Positions 1 through 10,268 of a stretch of 40,204 nucleotides of DNA are shown here, one piece after another; position 1 is the first letter of the stretch, and every line of letters begins with the position of its first letter. The notes under the pieces were generated by a model, which saw only the letters and a list, made by a program, of their open reading frames with translations, did not search any database and was not told where the DNA came from. The position numbers and the translations under genes were made by a program. The stretch is from an uncultured Anaerolineaceae bacterium (lineage in GTDB: Bacteria > Chloroflexota > Anaerolineae > Promineifilales > Promineifilaceae): assembly GCA_937967805.1 (NCBI GenBank), contig CALBTC010000025.1, positions 1 to 40,204 of the forward strand, written 5' to 3'.

Positions 1-382
1 TGACCGACAGCGGGCTTCCTTCCGGGTCACCACCGTGTGGGTTGGCCCGAATCCAATCCTCGTCGCTGTAGTCAGCGGCAACACCACCTTTGCCTCGCGT
101 CAGGTTGGCCGATACGACGGTGCCCAGCGCCGGATCGCTAAAGAATGCCTCGCCGCGCAGCCCCTGGCCATGGCATTCGGCGCAGGCGGTGATCGCTTTC
201 ACCAGATGTTCGCCACGGGCCAGTACGGCCGCATCATCGTTTATGGGCAGCGGCGCGACGTCTAGGTCGTAACTCTGGTTCAGGCGTGAGCGCCCAACGG
301 TGTATAAGACGAGGGCCGCAATGCCGATGATGAGGATGAGACCGCCTAATCCAATACCAATCCACTTCAATGCTTGTCTCAT
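1..382 (-). CDS. Membrane-anchored c-type cytochrome, 3' end outside window
   Basis: Translating the reverse strand from ATG at 382 gives an N-terminal membrane anchor (about residues 5-25, rich in I, L and G), then a soluble part with one CAECH haem-binding motif (CxxCH) near residue 64. The rest resembles the small cytochrome c fold, with G-x-x-L-x-G after the haem site. A strong AGGAAGG ribosome site sits 6-8 bases before the ATG. The frame stays open to base 1, so the C-terminus and the Met ligand are not visible. It is expected to face outward and carry electrons; the redox partner is unknown because the downstream genes lie outside the window. Confidence 0.75.
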   Translation of the reverse strand, partial: MRQALKWIGIGLGGLILIIGIAALVLYTVGRSRLNQSYDLDVAPLPINDDAAVLARGEHLVKAITACAECHGQGLRGEAFFSDPALGTVVSANLTRGKGGVAADYSDEDWIRANPHGGDPEGSPLSV

Positions 383-555
383 TTGGTTCCTTCCTTTCAT
401 CATTTTGGCTGTCGTTTTTAAGAAGGTTACAGACAGACCGCAACAAAAGCGTAAAATGAACCGCTTTTGGGCCATCTGCACCTTTCAATTTTCAGGGAAT
501 TATGTTTTGGGGTTTGTGATATGAGGCTGGTTTGTGGGAAACGGCCGTTACCGCC
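383..555. other. Spacer without recognised feature
   Basis: This gap separates the cytochrome from the next minus-strand gene. It holds one ACGGCCGT copy (541-548). I see no hairpin with a T-tract and no convincing promoter. Confidence 0.4.
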
Positions 556-1038
556 TCACGAAGCTGGTACAACCTGTTGTTTTTCTTGCGCCTGTTCCGG
601 TTTTTGTACGAGGGCCACGCCGGTAAAGACGGCGCCCAAAACGTACAGGATTGGACCAATAATCCCGATTTCGACCGGCATGTAGCCAGGAACCATTTCT
701 CCCAGCACAAAAGACAAATCGACCATGCCCAATATAACGAGATTGGTCCAAAATCCCAGAGGTTGGTTGCGCCAGTTGAGGGCAACGGCAATGATAATTG
801 CCAGGATGCCGACGGCAGCCAGGTTAAAGTAATGCTGGGCAATGAAATAAGAAGCCTGCCTCAGCGGCTCTTCGATGACAGCAGGGACGTTTTGCATACC
901 TTCAATAGCCGTCAACATCTCGCGAGGACCACCTCTTAGAAAGGTGATTACCGGGATGAGACCGACGACGATGTGCAGGATGCCCCACAGAACATAAAAG
1001 ATCGAACCGATCTTGTGAGGTTTCTTTAGGATATTCAT
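556..1038 (-). CDS. Four-helix integral membrane protein
   Basis: This 160-residue protein has four hydrophobic segments, at about 10-32, 62-88, 93-112 and 120-142, and a charged, Gln-rich C-terminal tail. The ATG at 1038 follows AGGAGG at 6 bases, so the start is well supported. I recognise no family; the layout resembles small DoxX-like or uncharacterised membrane proteins, but no diagnostic motif is seen. The gene is divergent from a TetR regulator with only 75 bases between the starts, and the shared spacer holds a perfect palindrome. It is therefore the probable target of that repressor. Confidence 0.75.
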   Translation of the reverse strand: MNILKKPHKIGSIFYVLWGILHIVVGLIPVITFLRGGPREMLTAIEGMQNVPAVIEEPLRQASYFIAQHYFNLAAVGILAIIIAVALNWRNQPLGFWTNLVILGMVDLSFVLGEMVPGYMPVEIGIIGPILYVLGAVFTGVALVQKPEQAQEKQQVVPAS

Positions 1039-1066
1039 CTTTCCTCCTTTTAAAAATAGGTTATAC

Positions 1067-1081
1067 TTTACATCATGTAAA
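1067..1081. promoter_or_regulatory. Operator-like palindrome between divergent genes
   Basis: TTTACAT-C-ATGTAAA is a perfect 7-bp inverted repeat around one base. It is midway between the membrane-protein gene and the TetR gene, the usual place for a TetR-family operator. On the plus strand its left end (TTTACA, 1067-1072) could serve as a -35 with TAGTAT (1091-1096) 18 bases later, so binding would block the regulator's own promoter. That promoter is tentative because it leaves a very short leader. Confidence 0.55.
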
Positions 1082-1113
1082 CTTACTTAATAGTATAAGA
1101 GGAACTTTACACC

Positions 1114-1701
1114 GTGTCAAGTGGTAAGATAGAGACGCGCCAGGCCATCCTGGAAGCCGCATTGCAGTTATTCACACAAGGCGATCCGTCCGCCGTGAGG
1201 ATGGTAGACATTGCCAAAATTGCCGGGGTGACGCGCCAGGCCGTCTACCTTCATTTTGGTTCCAGAACCGGTTTGCTGGTTTCATTGGTGCAATACGTTG
1301 ATGAAAAAGAGGGTTTGGCGGCGCTGGCTCAACCGGTGTGGGATGCAGCCACCGGCGTTGAGGCGCTGGACCGGTTTGTAACTTTGCAAGCGGAATACAA
1401 TCCGCGTATCTATTCCACGGCGAAGATAGGCATTAGCGGCCGATACGGGGATGATGCGGTGGCGGCTGCCTGGGAAGATCGCATGGCGGGTCGCCGGGAA
1501 GCGTGTCGGGGGTTGATCCTTTGGCTAGAAAGAGATGGGGTGTTGGCGCCTTTCGATAGTTTGGAGGAAGCGGCCGATTTACTTTGGACATTAACGTCTA
1601 TCCAGGTGTGGGAGCAGTTGGTGATTGATCAAGGGTGGACGGCCGAACAGTATGATCAGTATCTTCGTACTGTCATGCGGAATGTGTTTGTTGCTGGTTG
1701 A
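1114..1701 (+). CDS. TetR/AcrR-family transcriptional repressor
   Basis: This 195-residue protein has the TetR N-terminal helix-turn-helix at about 8-55: a helix with ILEAALQLF, then MVDIAKIAGVTRQAVYLHF, ending in the conserved Y-x-H-F. The remainder is the helical ligand/dimer domain, for which no ligand can be read. The start is GTG, preceded by AGAGGA about 10 bases upstream. The divergent neighbour is a four-helix membrane protein, and the palindrome at 1067-1081 is the likely operator. A local repressor controlling the membrane protein and itself is the simplest reading; the effector is unknown. Confidence 0.85.
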   Translation: MSSGKIETRQAILEAALQLFTQGDPSAVRMVDIAKIAGVTRQAVYLHFGSRTGLLVSLVQYVDEKEGLAALAQPVWDAATGVEALDRFVTLQAEYNPRIYSTAKIGISGRYGDDAVAAAWEDRMAGRREACRGLILWLERDGVLAPFDSLEEAADLLWTLTSIQVWEQLVIDQGWTAEQYDQYLRTVMRNVFVAG

Positions 1702-1750
1702 AAAGCGTTTTAGCCGGGGAACTCATTCCTCGGCTGGAAAGCACGAATGA

Positions 1751-2020
1751 CCGTACTTCAGCAAAAATTGCTTTGCCACCGTGGAGGTAGACAGCGAAGG
1801 CCGGTTTAGCACCATTTTTGCTTACGACTGCGATGATCAGCCTGCTCTCTGTTTTTGGGTTGAACAATTCCACGAAGACGCCTGGCATACGGTCTACAAG
1901 CCAGGCATCGGCGGCGTGGCGGCGAGAGACCATTGTGGCTTCTTGCGCTATGAACCCGGCGATCTGGTCCACATTCGCTACCTGCTGATTATTGGCCGCA
2001 AATGGCCGTTACCTTCATAA
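1751..2020 (+). pseudogene. Possible 5'-truncated gene remnant
   Basis: The plus frame is open from 1751, just after a stop at 1748, to 2020. It reads like protein, with good codon use and stretches such as CFWVEQFHEDAWHTV and FLRYEPGDLVHIRYLLII. There is no ATG with a ribosome site; the only start is GTG at 1781 without a Shine-Dalgarno sequence, and coding character extends above it. The 3' end overlaps the convergent lipoprotein gene by 32 bases. I do not recognise the family. It could be a decayed gene or a small intact one. The opposite-strand frame over the same bases looks less protein-like. Confidence 0.3.
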
Positions 2021-2771
2021 CCGATGATCCGTTTTCAGAATAAAAATAACCAACCGTGGTACCGGCACTAAAAATGTTATACATGGCCACTTGATCCACA
2101 GCATAATGTTCAATACTGTCAGTTTTGGTTTCGATAGCCCGCGAGAGGCTGTTGAGGATGACCAGCCAGCGAAAGTTGAGGGCATTGAGGTTAACGTCTT
2201 CGCCGTTGGACAGGATGATATGGATGTCGCCGTTGGCTTCGTATGCGGCCGTTACCTGCAGCAGGTTTTGCCCCATCGTCCACCGGGCAAGGTCCATTTG
2301 CGGACAATCGCTGCAGTTGGGCGCGGTAATGTATTGGCCGGGGGCCAGCAAGGGACAGCCGTTGTAGCTGCCGCCGATGAGCGCCAGCGGATTGCCCGGC
2401 AGACTGCTGGTGGGCGTGGCTGTGGGCGCAGCAGTGACCGGAACCGGCGTGGCCGTGGCGGTGGGGGTTGTGGTGGGCATGGCGCTTGGCAGAGGCGTGG
2501 CCGTTTCAGTTGCGGGTGCCGTTGCCGTTGCGGTAGGTAAGGGCGTTTCTGTTTGGGTGACGGTAGCAGTTGGTGAGGGTGTCGCGGTGGGCAGGGCTGG
2601 TTCTGTTGGCGGGAAAGGCGTCTCCGTTGACGGCAGAGGTGAGGCGGCGGCAGTTGGAGCTTGCGCTTCCTGACTACTTGGCGCATTTGCCACCTCGGGG
2701 GCAGCGGTTGGGGAACAGGCGGTGACCACGAAGAAAATGGACAAAAGGATGTAAATGCTTGAATTGGTCAT
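1989..2771 (-). CDS. Secreted lipoprotein with Thr/Pro-rich linker
   Basis: This 260-residue protein begins with a lipoprotein signal peptide ending in V-T-A-C, with the lipidated cysteine at residue 19. A low-complexity linker of about 105 residues (about 20-128), built from T-A, T-P and P-T-A-T repeats, follows. Such linkers usually carry a domain away from the membrane through the cell envelope. The C-terminal globular part (about 129-260) contains four cysteines in its first third (GCPLLAPG, APNCSDCPQ) and one near the end (ICGQ). I do not recognise that domain. No ribosome site is evident before the ATG at 2771; a small frame ends 13 bases upstream. Confidence 0.8.
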   Translation of the reverse strand: MTNSSIYILLSIFFVVTACSPTAAPEVANAPSSQEAQAPTAAASPLPSTETPFPPTEPALPTATPSPTATVTQTETPLPTATATAPATETATPLPSAMPTTTPTATATPVPVTAAPTATPTSSLPGNPLALIGGSYNGCPLLAPGQYITAPNCSDCPQMDLARWTMGQNLLQVTAAYEANGDIHIILSNGEDVNLNALNFRWLVILNSLSRAIETKTDSIEHYAVDQVAMYNIFSAGTTVGYFYSENGSSVMKVTAICGQ

Positions 2772-2784
2772 AAGCGGTGCAGGT

Positions 2785-2991
2785 TCAATTGTAAATTTTC
2801 TGCCAGTGCTGGCTTTCCTGGATTATCATTTCCTCCAATGAGAAATCGAGATTTGTTTTTTCGTTCCACTTGAACTCCAGTTGTTTGAGGGTGGTGGTAT
2901 TTGATAGTCGATTGACGCGTCTCGCGGCAACATCATAGCAAATCAGAGGGGGCATGACAACGGTGAATGTAGAATGAAAACGGCCGTCCAA
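2785..2991 (-). CDS. Possible small protein upstream of lipoprotein
   Basis: A 68-codon frame begins at TTG (2991), or at an internal ATG at 2955, and ends 13 bases before the lipoprotein start. The C-terminal half is mixed and charged (for example EFKWNEKTNLDFSLEE) and could be real, but there is no ribosome site and no recognisable motif. The first codons contain an ACGGCCGT copy. It may equally be non-coding leader. Confidence 0.22.
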   Translation of the reverse strand: MDGRFHSTFTVVMPPLICYDVAARRVNRLSNTTTLKQLEFKWNEKTNLDFSLEEMIIQESQHWQKIYN

Positions 2992-3017
2992 TGATAAATG
3001 AAGTAAATTTGTGTAAC

Positions 3018-3053
3018 AAAAGTGCCTGGCAATTTACCAGGCACCATTTTTTT
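3018..3053. terminator. Bidirectional hairpin terminator 3' of gyrB
   Basis: GTGCCTGG (3022-3029) pairs perfectly with CCAGGCAC (3037-3044) around a 7-base loop. The plus-strand side is followed by a run of seven T and the minus-strand side by TTTTG. It lies about 35 bases past the gyrB stop on the minus strand and closes the gap between gyrB and the lipoprotein gene. Confidence 0.75.
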
Positions 3054-3078
3054 ATGCGATTATCCCCGATTTTATGAA

Positions 3079-5043
<1,965 letters not shown>

Positions 5044-5068
5044 TCAAAGGGCCCTTATACGAATTTTC

Positions 5069-5137
5069 ACCGCAAAGGGCGCGAAGGGCGCAAAGAATAA
5101 AAAAGAAATGCTTTGCGAACTTTGCGTTCTTTGCGGT
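5069..5137. repeat. CGCAAAG-type inverted repeat
   Basis: Two arms of about 27 bases, each a triple of CGCAAAG-like units at about 9-10-base spacing, face each other across a 15-base A-rich loop. About 22 of 27 positions pair. The architecture matches the CGCAGAG units at 29108-29462 and 30752-30807, so all appear to belong to one family of mobile-looking palindromes. Confidence 0.65.
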
Positions 5138-5345
5138 TCAACTATTTTCGACCGTTAAAATAAATCGGATCAATCGGACAAAATTCAGCCATCTATTGCC
5201 TTAAAAGTAGGCAGCGCATTGGGCTGGTAGCTTGTGGATGAAAGGGTATGAATCAGGAGAAATTAAGCTTATTTTGCCTCGATTTGAACAAAATTTTACG
5301 AGACATAAGTATACCACATTTGTTCTAAGCGGGGTAGTAAAACAA

Positions 5346-5633
5346 TTAGGCGTAGGTAAGGGGGAAGGGGGGAGAAACGGCCGTTTCAAAATATTTTCCG
5401 GTGAGGATGAATGCCCAAACATCGCCACCGCCGGGAACATCAATCGAGGGATTCTAACACCTTCATTGGCGTAGCGTATCATGCAGTTGGCCAGCTCCAC
5501 TGATGGCCCGGTCGGGAATTGTGGCCTCCAGTAATGAAGGGTATGCTTCAGGAGTTCCGTTATAGATATGGAATGAATATGTCTTTAGCAGTGAAGATAT
5601 TTGTTTGTTAAAATACGACGGGTTTGCACTTGA
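5346..5633 (-). pseudogene. Protein-like frame broken by two stops
   Basis: On the minus strand one frame runs 96 codons between stops at 5636 and 5346, interrupted only by TGA (5463-5465) and TAG (5454-5456). Both sides look like protein, for example IYNGTPEAYPSLLEATIPD before and VPGGGDVWAFILTGKYF after the stops. It may be a decayed gene fragment. I do not recognise the family, and chance resemblance cannot be excluded. Confidence 0.25.
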
Positions 5634-5684
5634 CTAATGTGCCTTATGAGCGGACAAACCCTTAGGGTCTGTAGAGTTACGATT

Positions 5685-8600
5685 ATGATTCCAACAAGAC
5701 TTGAGATTTCCAACTTTTTATCTTACCGGGAAACGGCCGTACTCCAATTTGACGGTATTCATCTAGCCTGCATTTCCGGGGCCAATGGCGCGGGCAAGTC
5801 GTCTATTTTAGACGGCATTACCTGGGCCTTGTTTGGCCAGAGCCGCAGCCGCAGTGACGACGATCTGGTCAACCGCCTCTCGGCCATCGACGACAAAGCG
5901 GCCGAAGTGCAGTTGGCCTTTGAGCTGGAAGGCACCATGTACCGGGTGACGCGAAGCAAGCGCAAAGGCAAAACCACCCAGCTCGATCTGCAAGTTGCCG
6001 CCGGCGACGACGCCTGGAAAACCCTCACCGAAGGCAAGCTGCGTGAAACGCAAACGGCCATCGAGCAGCTGCTGCGCATGAATTACGACACGTTTATCAA
6101 CGCCAGCTTTTTGCTGCAAGGCAAGGCAGACGAGTTCACCACCAAGACGCCCAATCGCCGCAAAGAGATTTTGGCCGACCTGCTGGGCGTGAGCATCTGG
6201 GAACAGTATCGGGAAGTAGCCGCCAACCGGCGCAAGGAAGAAGAGCGGCAGCTGGATCTGTTGGACCACCAAATTAAGGAAATTGAAGCGGAACTGGATC
6301 AGGAAGAAGAAAGGCAAACGGCCGTCAGCGAAGCCCAGTCCGCTCTGGAAGGCATCAGCGAAAGATTGGCCGACAAAGAAGCGTTGTTGCAGCAGCTGCG
6401 CCGGGCAGAAACGGCCGTGCAGCAGCACAAACAGCTCGTCGAAACCCTGGCCACCAACTTAAATCGGGGCAAGGCGCAGTTGGAGAGCTTGCAGCGCAGC
6501 CAAACGCAGCGGCAGCAGGAGCGAGACGGCTATTCCGCTATTCTGGCCGACGCTGAGGCAATTACCAAACAGCATGAAGCATGGCAGGAGGCCGATGCCA
6601 CTTTCCAGCGCTGGCAGGATAAAGCTGACGAGTTTAACAAGCTGGAGCAAAGCAAACGGCCGTATGAAGTGGCCATCGCCGAGGAAAAATCCCGCTTAAC
6701 GCAGCAGTTGGAAGCATTGCAGGTTCAGGCCAAACGAGCCGAAGCCGCTGCCGGTGAGCAGAAAAAGCTGGAAGCGGAATTGGCTTCAGCCAAAGCTGCC
6801 CTGGCCGAACTGGAAACAAAACTGGAAGCGCTCAACAAACAGGAAGCTGAATGGCACAAGCTGCGCAGCGAACTGCAAAAGCAAGAAAGCGAACGGGAAG
6901 GGCAAACGCGTGAATTGAACCGGCTGCAAAATCTGGCCAGGCGGATGGCGGCGCTGCGTCAGGAAGAAACGGCCGTCTCGCAAAATCTGCAAACCGCCCA
7001 GCAGCAAATCACCGATCTCACGGCCCAGCTAGCCGAGTTGAGCCAGAAGGAGCAGGAACTCGGTACTGTCAGCGCCGAGAAGGTGGGGCTGGAAAGCAGC
7101 CAGCCGGCGCTTAAAGAGCAGATGAACCGCCTAAAAGCGCGCATCGAGCAGTTGGAGGCCGAAACCGGCGGCAGCTGCCCGCTGTGCGGCCAGGAGCTCA
7201 CGGCCGAGCACCGGTCGCAGGTGGTGGCCGAACTGCAAACGGAAGGGGCGGGAATGGGGGAGCGGTTCCGCAGCAACAAGCAAACTATCGAAACGCTCAC
7301 CGGCCAGATTGCCGAGCTGAACCGGGCCGTGACGCAGCGGCCGCAGTTAGAAAAATCATTGCAAACCCAGCAAACGCGGCAGGCACAGGCCCAGGCCCGC
7401 CTGGCTGAAATCAGCCAGCAGTTGGCCGACTGGGAGGCGGGTGAAGCTGCCCAGCTGGCTGAACTGGAAGCGGCGCTGGCCGAAGATAATTTGGCCGAAT
7501 TGCGGGAACAGGTGATTGAACTGGGAACGGCCGTACAAAACAAGCCTGCCCTGGAAAATGAACGTCGCCAGCAGGAGCAGCGCCTGGCCAACGACGAGGC
7601 CCGCCTGGCTGAACTCAACCGCTTTATGGCCGATTGGGCTGAATCGGGCCAGGCGCAGTTGGCTAAGGTGCAGCAGCAGTTGGAAAGTGAAGATTTTGCT
7701 GCCGAAGCCAGGGCCGCCCTGGCCGGCCTGAATGCCGAACTGTCTGAACTGGCCTACGATGCCCACGCTCACTCGGCCGCCCGCAAAGAGCGGCAAGAAC
7801 TGGCTGAGGCGCCGGAGCGGTTCCAAAAGCTGCGGCAGGCGGAAGCGGCCGTCAAGCCCCTGGAAGATGTCCTTACCGAAGGCCGCAAACGCATCGCCGA
7901 GCAGGAGGAATCGCTGGCTGAACTGGCCGAGCAGCACGAAACGGCCGTGGCCGAGCTGGCCCAAATGACCGCCGACGGCGGCGACCTGCGCGGTGTGGAG
8001 CAGCAAGTGTTTAACTTGCGCGAAGAGCAGATTGCCGCCAACCAAATGGTGGCCGTGGCCCAAAACCGGCTGGAGGTGTTGGACGATCAGCGGCAGCGGC
8101 AAAAAGCGTTGGCAGCGCAGCGAACGGCCGTCACTCAGCAAATTCAGCGGCTCAAGCTGCTGGAAAAAGCGTGCGGCAAAAGCGGCGTCCAGGCGCTTCT
8201 GATTGAGCAGGCGCTGCCGGAGATAGAGGAGCGGGCCAATGAGCTGCTGGACCGTCTGACCGGCGGTGAGATGACGGTCTCGTTTGAGACGCAGCGCCAA
8301 CTAAAAAGCCGGGACGCCCTGGCTGAGACGTTAGACATCCACATTCGCGACCATGCCGGCGAACGGCCGTACGACAATTACAGCGGCGGAGAGCAGTTCC
8401 GGGTCAACTTTGCCATCCGGCTGGCTTTGTCCCAGCTGCTGGCCAAGCGGGCCGGGGCGCGGCTGCAAACCCTGGTGATCGATGAAGGCTTTGGCAGCCA
8501 GGACCCAAACGGCCGTCAGCGGCTCATTGAAGCTATCAACACCATTCAGGACGATTTTCAGCGCATTTTGGTCATCACCCATATCGACGAGCTGCGCGAC

Positions 8601-8690
8601 GCCTTTCCGAATCGCATTGAGGTGCGTAAAACGGCTGCCGGTTCCCAAATCGCGCTTAGCTCACCACCAGATGGGAATATGATGGTATGA
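5685..8690 (+). CDS. sbcC: SbcC/Rad50 exonuclease ATPase subunit
   Basis: This 1001-residue SMC-like ATPase works with the SbcD/Mre11 nuclease on DNA ends and hairpins. The N-terminus shows the typical M-I-P-T-R-L-E start with FLSYRE and the Walker A GANGAGKSS (about 32-40). A long Gln/Glu/Ala-rich coiled coil runs from about 170 to 850 and is interrupted near 497-500 by the zinc hook CPLCGQE. The C-terminal lobe has the signature YSGGEQFRVN and Walker B LVIDEGFGSQD. ATG 5685 is chosen because family members begin there; an upstream in-frame ATG (5637) adds 16 unlikely residues. No sbcD lies beside it. The gene contains ten ACGGCCGT copies, mostly read as T-A-V. Confidence 0.92.
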   Translation: MIPTRLEISNFLSYRETAVLQFDGIHLACISGANGAGKSSILDGITWALFGQSRSRSDDDLVNRLSAIDDKAAEVQLAFELEGTMYRVTRSKRKGKTTQLDLQVAAGDDAWKTLTEGKLRETQTAIEQLLRMNYDTFINASFLLQGKADEFTTKTPNRRKEILADLLGVSIWEQYREVAANRRKEEERQLDLLDHQIKEIEAELDQEEERQTAVSEAQSALEGISERLADKEALLQQLRRAETAVQQHKQLVETLATNLNRGKAQLESLQRSQTQRQQERDGYSAILADAEAITKQHEAWQEADATFQRWQDKADEFNKLEQSKRPYEVAIAEEKSRLTQQLEALQVQAKRAEAAAGEQKKLEAELASAKAALAELETKLEALNKQEAEWHKLRSELQKQESEREGQTRELNRLQNLARRMAALRQEETAVSQNLQTAQQQITDLTAQLAELSQKEQELGTVSAEKVGLESSQPALKEQMNRLKARIEQLEAETGGSCPLCGQELTAEHRSQVVAELQTEGAGMGERFRSNKQTIETLTGQIAELNRAVTQRPQLEKSLQTQQTRQAQAQARLAEISQQLADWEAGEAAQLAELEAALAEDNLAELREQVIELGTAVQNKPALENERRQQEQRLANDEARLAELNRFMADWAESGQAQLAKVQQQLESEDFAAEARAALAGLNAELSELAYDAHAHSAARKERQELAEAPERFQKLRQAEAAVKPLEDVLTEGRKRIAEQEESLAELAEQHETAVAELAQMTADGGDLRGVEQQVFNLREEQIAANQMVAVAQNRLEVLDDQRQRQKALAAQRTAVTQQIQRLKLLEKACGKSGVQALLIEQALPEIEERANELLDRLTGGEMTVSFETQRQLKSRDALAETLDIHIRDHAGERPYDNYSGGEQFRVNFAIRLALSQLLAKRAGARLQTLVIDEGFGSQDPNGRQRLIEAINTIQDDFQRILVITHIDELRDAFPNRIEVRKTAAGSQIALSSPPDGNMMV

Positions 8691-8879
8691 CAAAGCGCTC
8701 AATCTGTTTTGTTGTATAATGAATCATCCAAAAGGAAATACGCGTCACCCGATCGCCGCCACGACATCGTTCATTTCATAAAGCTATTGCCAAAACCATA
8801 TAGATAATTTGTCATTTTTCTTTTTAAGAATAGAGAGAGTTGCTGTTTGAAGAAAATCGGTTTCTGAGAGGCAAAGAGT

Positions 8880-9254
8880 ATGGGATATTCCGTGTTGGTG
8901 GTAGATGATGATCCAATGAAGCGCCAGCTTTTGCGTTTAATTTTGGAGCGTGCCGGATTTGGCGTCGCTGAGGCGGCTGATGGACCAGAAGCATTAACGG
9001 CATTAGACGGTCAAATTCCGGATTTAATGACGCTGGATGTGATGATGCCAAAAATGGATGGTTTTGCCGTGTGTGAGCGGGTGCGGCAAAATCCAAGAAC
9101 GGCCGAACTACCCATTATCATCGTGAGCGCTCGTGCCGACGGCGGCAGCATTCGGGAAGGGTTGGCAGCCGGTGCAGACAGATATTTGCCACAGCCCGTC
9201 ATGCCTGATAAATTAATTAAGACGGTAAATGAGTTGTTACCACCGGAAAATTAA
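8880..9254 (+). CDS. Single-domain response regulator with Lys-to-Gln change
   Basis: This 124-residue stand-alone receiver domain has the acidic pocket VVDDD (8-12), phospho-acceptor D53 in TLDVMMPKMDG and the switch serine in IIVSAR. The nearly invariant lysine that precedes the cis-proline (K-P in the last loop) is glutamine here (YLPQPVMP). That lysine contacts the phosphoryl group, so signalling may be weakened or altered. There is no output domain and no adjacent kinase; the partner must be elsewhere. The ATG has AGAGG about 9 bases upstream. Confidence 0.85.
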   Translation: MGYSVLVVDDDPMKRQLLRLILERAGFGVAEAADGPEALTALDGQIPDLMTLDVMMPKMDGFAVCERVRQNPRTAELPIIIVSARADGGSIREGLAAGADRYLPQPVMPDKLIKTVNELLPPEN

Positions 9255-9307
9255 TTTTACTTATGGTCACTCCTGTTTGGGCCACCTGTCATTCATCGCA
9301 GTAGCTT

Positions 9308-10183
9308 ATGGCTCAGAATCGTGCGCTTTCTCCTCGCAAACGAGCAATTCTCAAATTAATGACCAATCATATGGATGCCTGGCAGGTAACTTTGGTTATC
9401 GCCACGCTGCCTTTGTTGATTCATGGGGCGATCCGGTGGCAAACGGCCGTGCTCGCCCTGGCCATCGGTGTGGGTTACTGGTTTGCCTTTGCCTTGAATG
9501 ATTATTTTGATGCCCCATTTGACGCCCTGGATCGTCGCAAAGCGGCCAGGAATTTTTTTGTGCAGGTGCCGGTGCAAGGGTGGGTGATTGTTCTTTTCTC
9601 AATCACACTGCTTTTTACGCTTGCTGCTGCATATGCTCAATTTGGTTTGCTGGGCTGGTTGTTTTGGGGGATTAGCTGCTTTGTTGCCTGGGCTTACTCC
9701 GCCCCGCCGCTGCGACTAAAAATGCGCCCCGGTCTCGATCTCGTCATCCACTCACTGTTTGTGCAAACCTTTCCCTACGTCGTCTGCATGATGCTCATCC
9801 AGGCCAATTGGGTTTTACTCGATTGGGTATTGTTAGCCATTCTCTCTTTAACCTCGCTAACCGCCCAAATGGAACAGCAGGTCCGTGATTTTGTGGTTGA
9901 TTTACGGGCGGGTGGCACGTTTACCACCTGGCTGGGCCGGGAGCGGACGGTGCAAGGGCTGCGTGGGGCAACGGCCGTTTGCCTCCTCATTGCTTTAATT
10001 TCTGTTCTCAACGGCACCATCCCCTGGTTTTTGCTGCCCTTTGGGTTTATCGGTTTGCCGGCGCTGCTGCACCGCTTTTGGCGGCAGCCAGAATCACCAC
10101 GCTCTGAACGATTGGTTTTGCTCTCCACGACAGTCGGCTTTCTTTATACAGGTGTTATCTTCTGCTACTTTTTACTCTCCTAA
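9308..10183 (+). CDS. UbiA-family prenyltransferase
   Basis: This 291-residue polytopic protein has about eight or nine helices. The first Asp-rich motif is NDYFDAPFD (64-72), matching NDxxDxxxD, and a second acidic motif (RDFVVDLRAG) lies near residue 200. The loop YSAPPLRLK is also typical of UbiA enzymes. These transfer an isoprenoid chain to an aromatic or other polar acceptor within the membrane. The acceptor cannot be read; quinone, porphyrin and lipid routes are all possible. It lies 53 bases after the receiver gene and before a deoxynucleoside kinase, which gives no pathway clue. No clear ribosome site is seen before ATG 9308. Confidence 0.8.
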   Translation: MAQNRALSPRKRAILKLMTNHMDAWQVTLVIATLPLLIHGAIRWQTAVLALAIGVGYWFAFALNDYFDAPFDALDRRKAARNFFVQVPVQGWVIVLFSITLLFTLAAAYAQFGLLGWLFWGISCFVAWAYSAPPLRLKMRPGLDLVIHSLFVQTFPYVVCMMLIQANWVLLDWVLLAILSLTSLTAQMEQQVRDFVVDLRAGGTFTTWLGRERTVQGLRGATAVCLLIALISVLNGTIPWFLLPFGFIGLPALLHRFWRQPESPRSERLVLLSTTVGFLYTGVIFCYFLLS

Positions 10184-10268
10184 AAACGAGTACAATGGCT
10201 CTGTGTTGGCTTTTTTTCATGGGCTTTAAGCACGGCCGTTCAAACACAAATAGCAAAGGATTCAGTTT

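Noticed and set aside
1673..1972. Minus-strand frame of 99 codons over the TetR 3' end
   Set aside because: It overlaps the TetR gene antisense, has no ribosome site, and its composition is less protein-like than the plus frame in the same place.
2252..2686. Long Arg/Pro/Gln frame (minus) and Val/Gly frame (plus) over the lipoprotein
   Set aside because: Both are shadows of the low-complexity Thr/Pro-coding stretch.
5286..5325. LexA-like inverted GAACAAA/TTTGTTC before sbcC
   Set aside because: The arms are 26 bases apart, far too wide for a known SOS box; it may be chance in AT-rich DNA.
7356..8300. 314-codon antisense frame inside sbcC
   Set aside because: High-GC coiled-coil coding leaves long open antisense frames; there is no start signal or family resemblance, and sbcC is clear on the plus strand.
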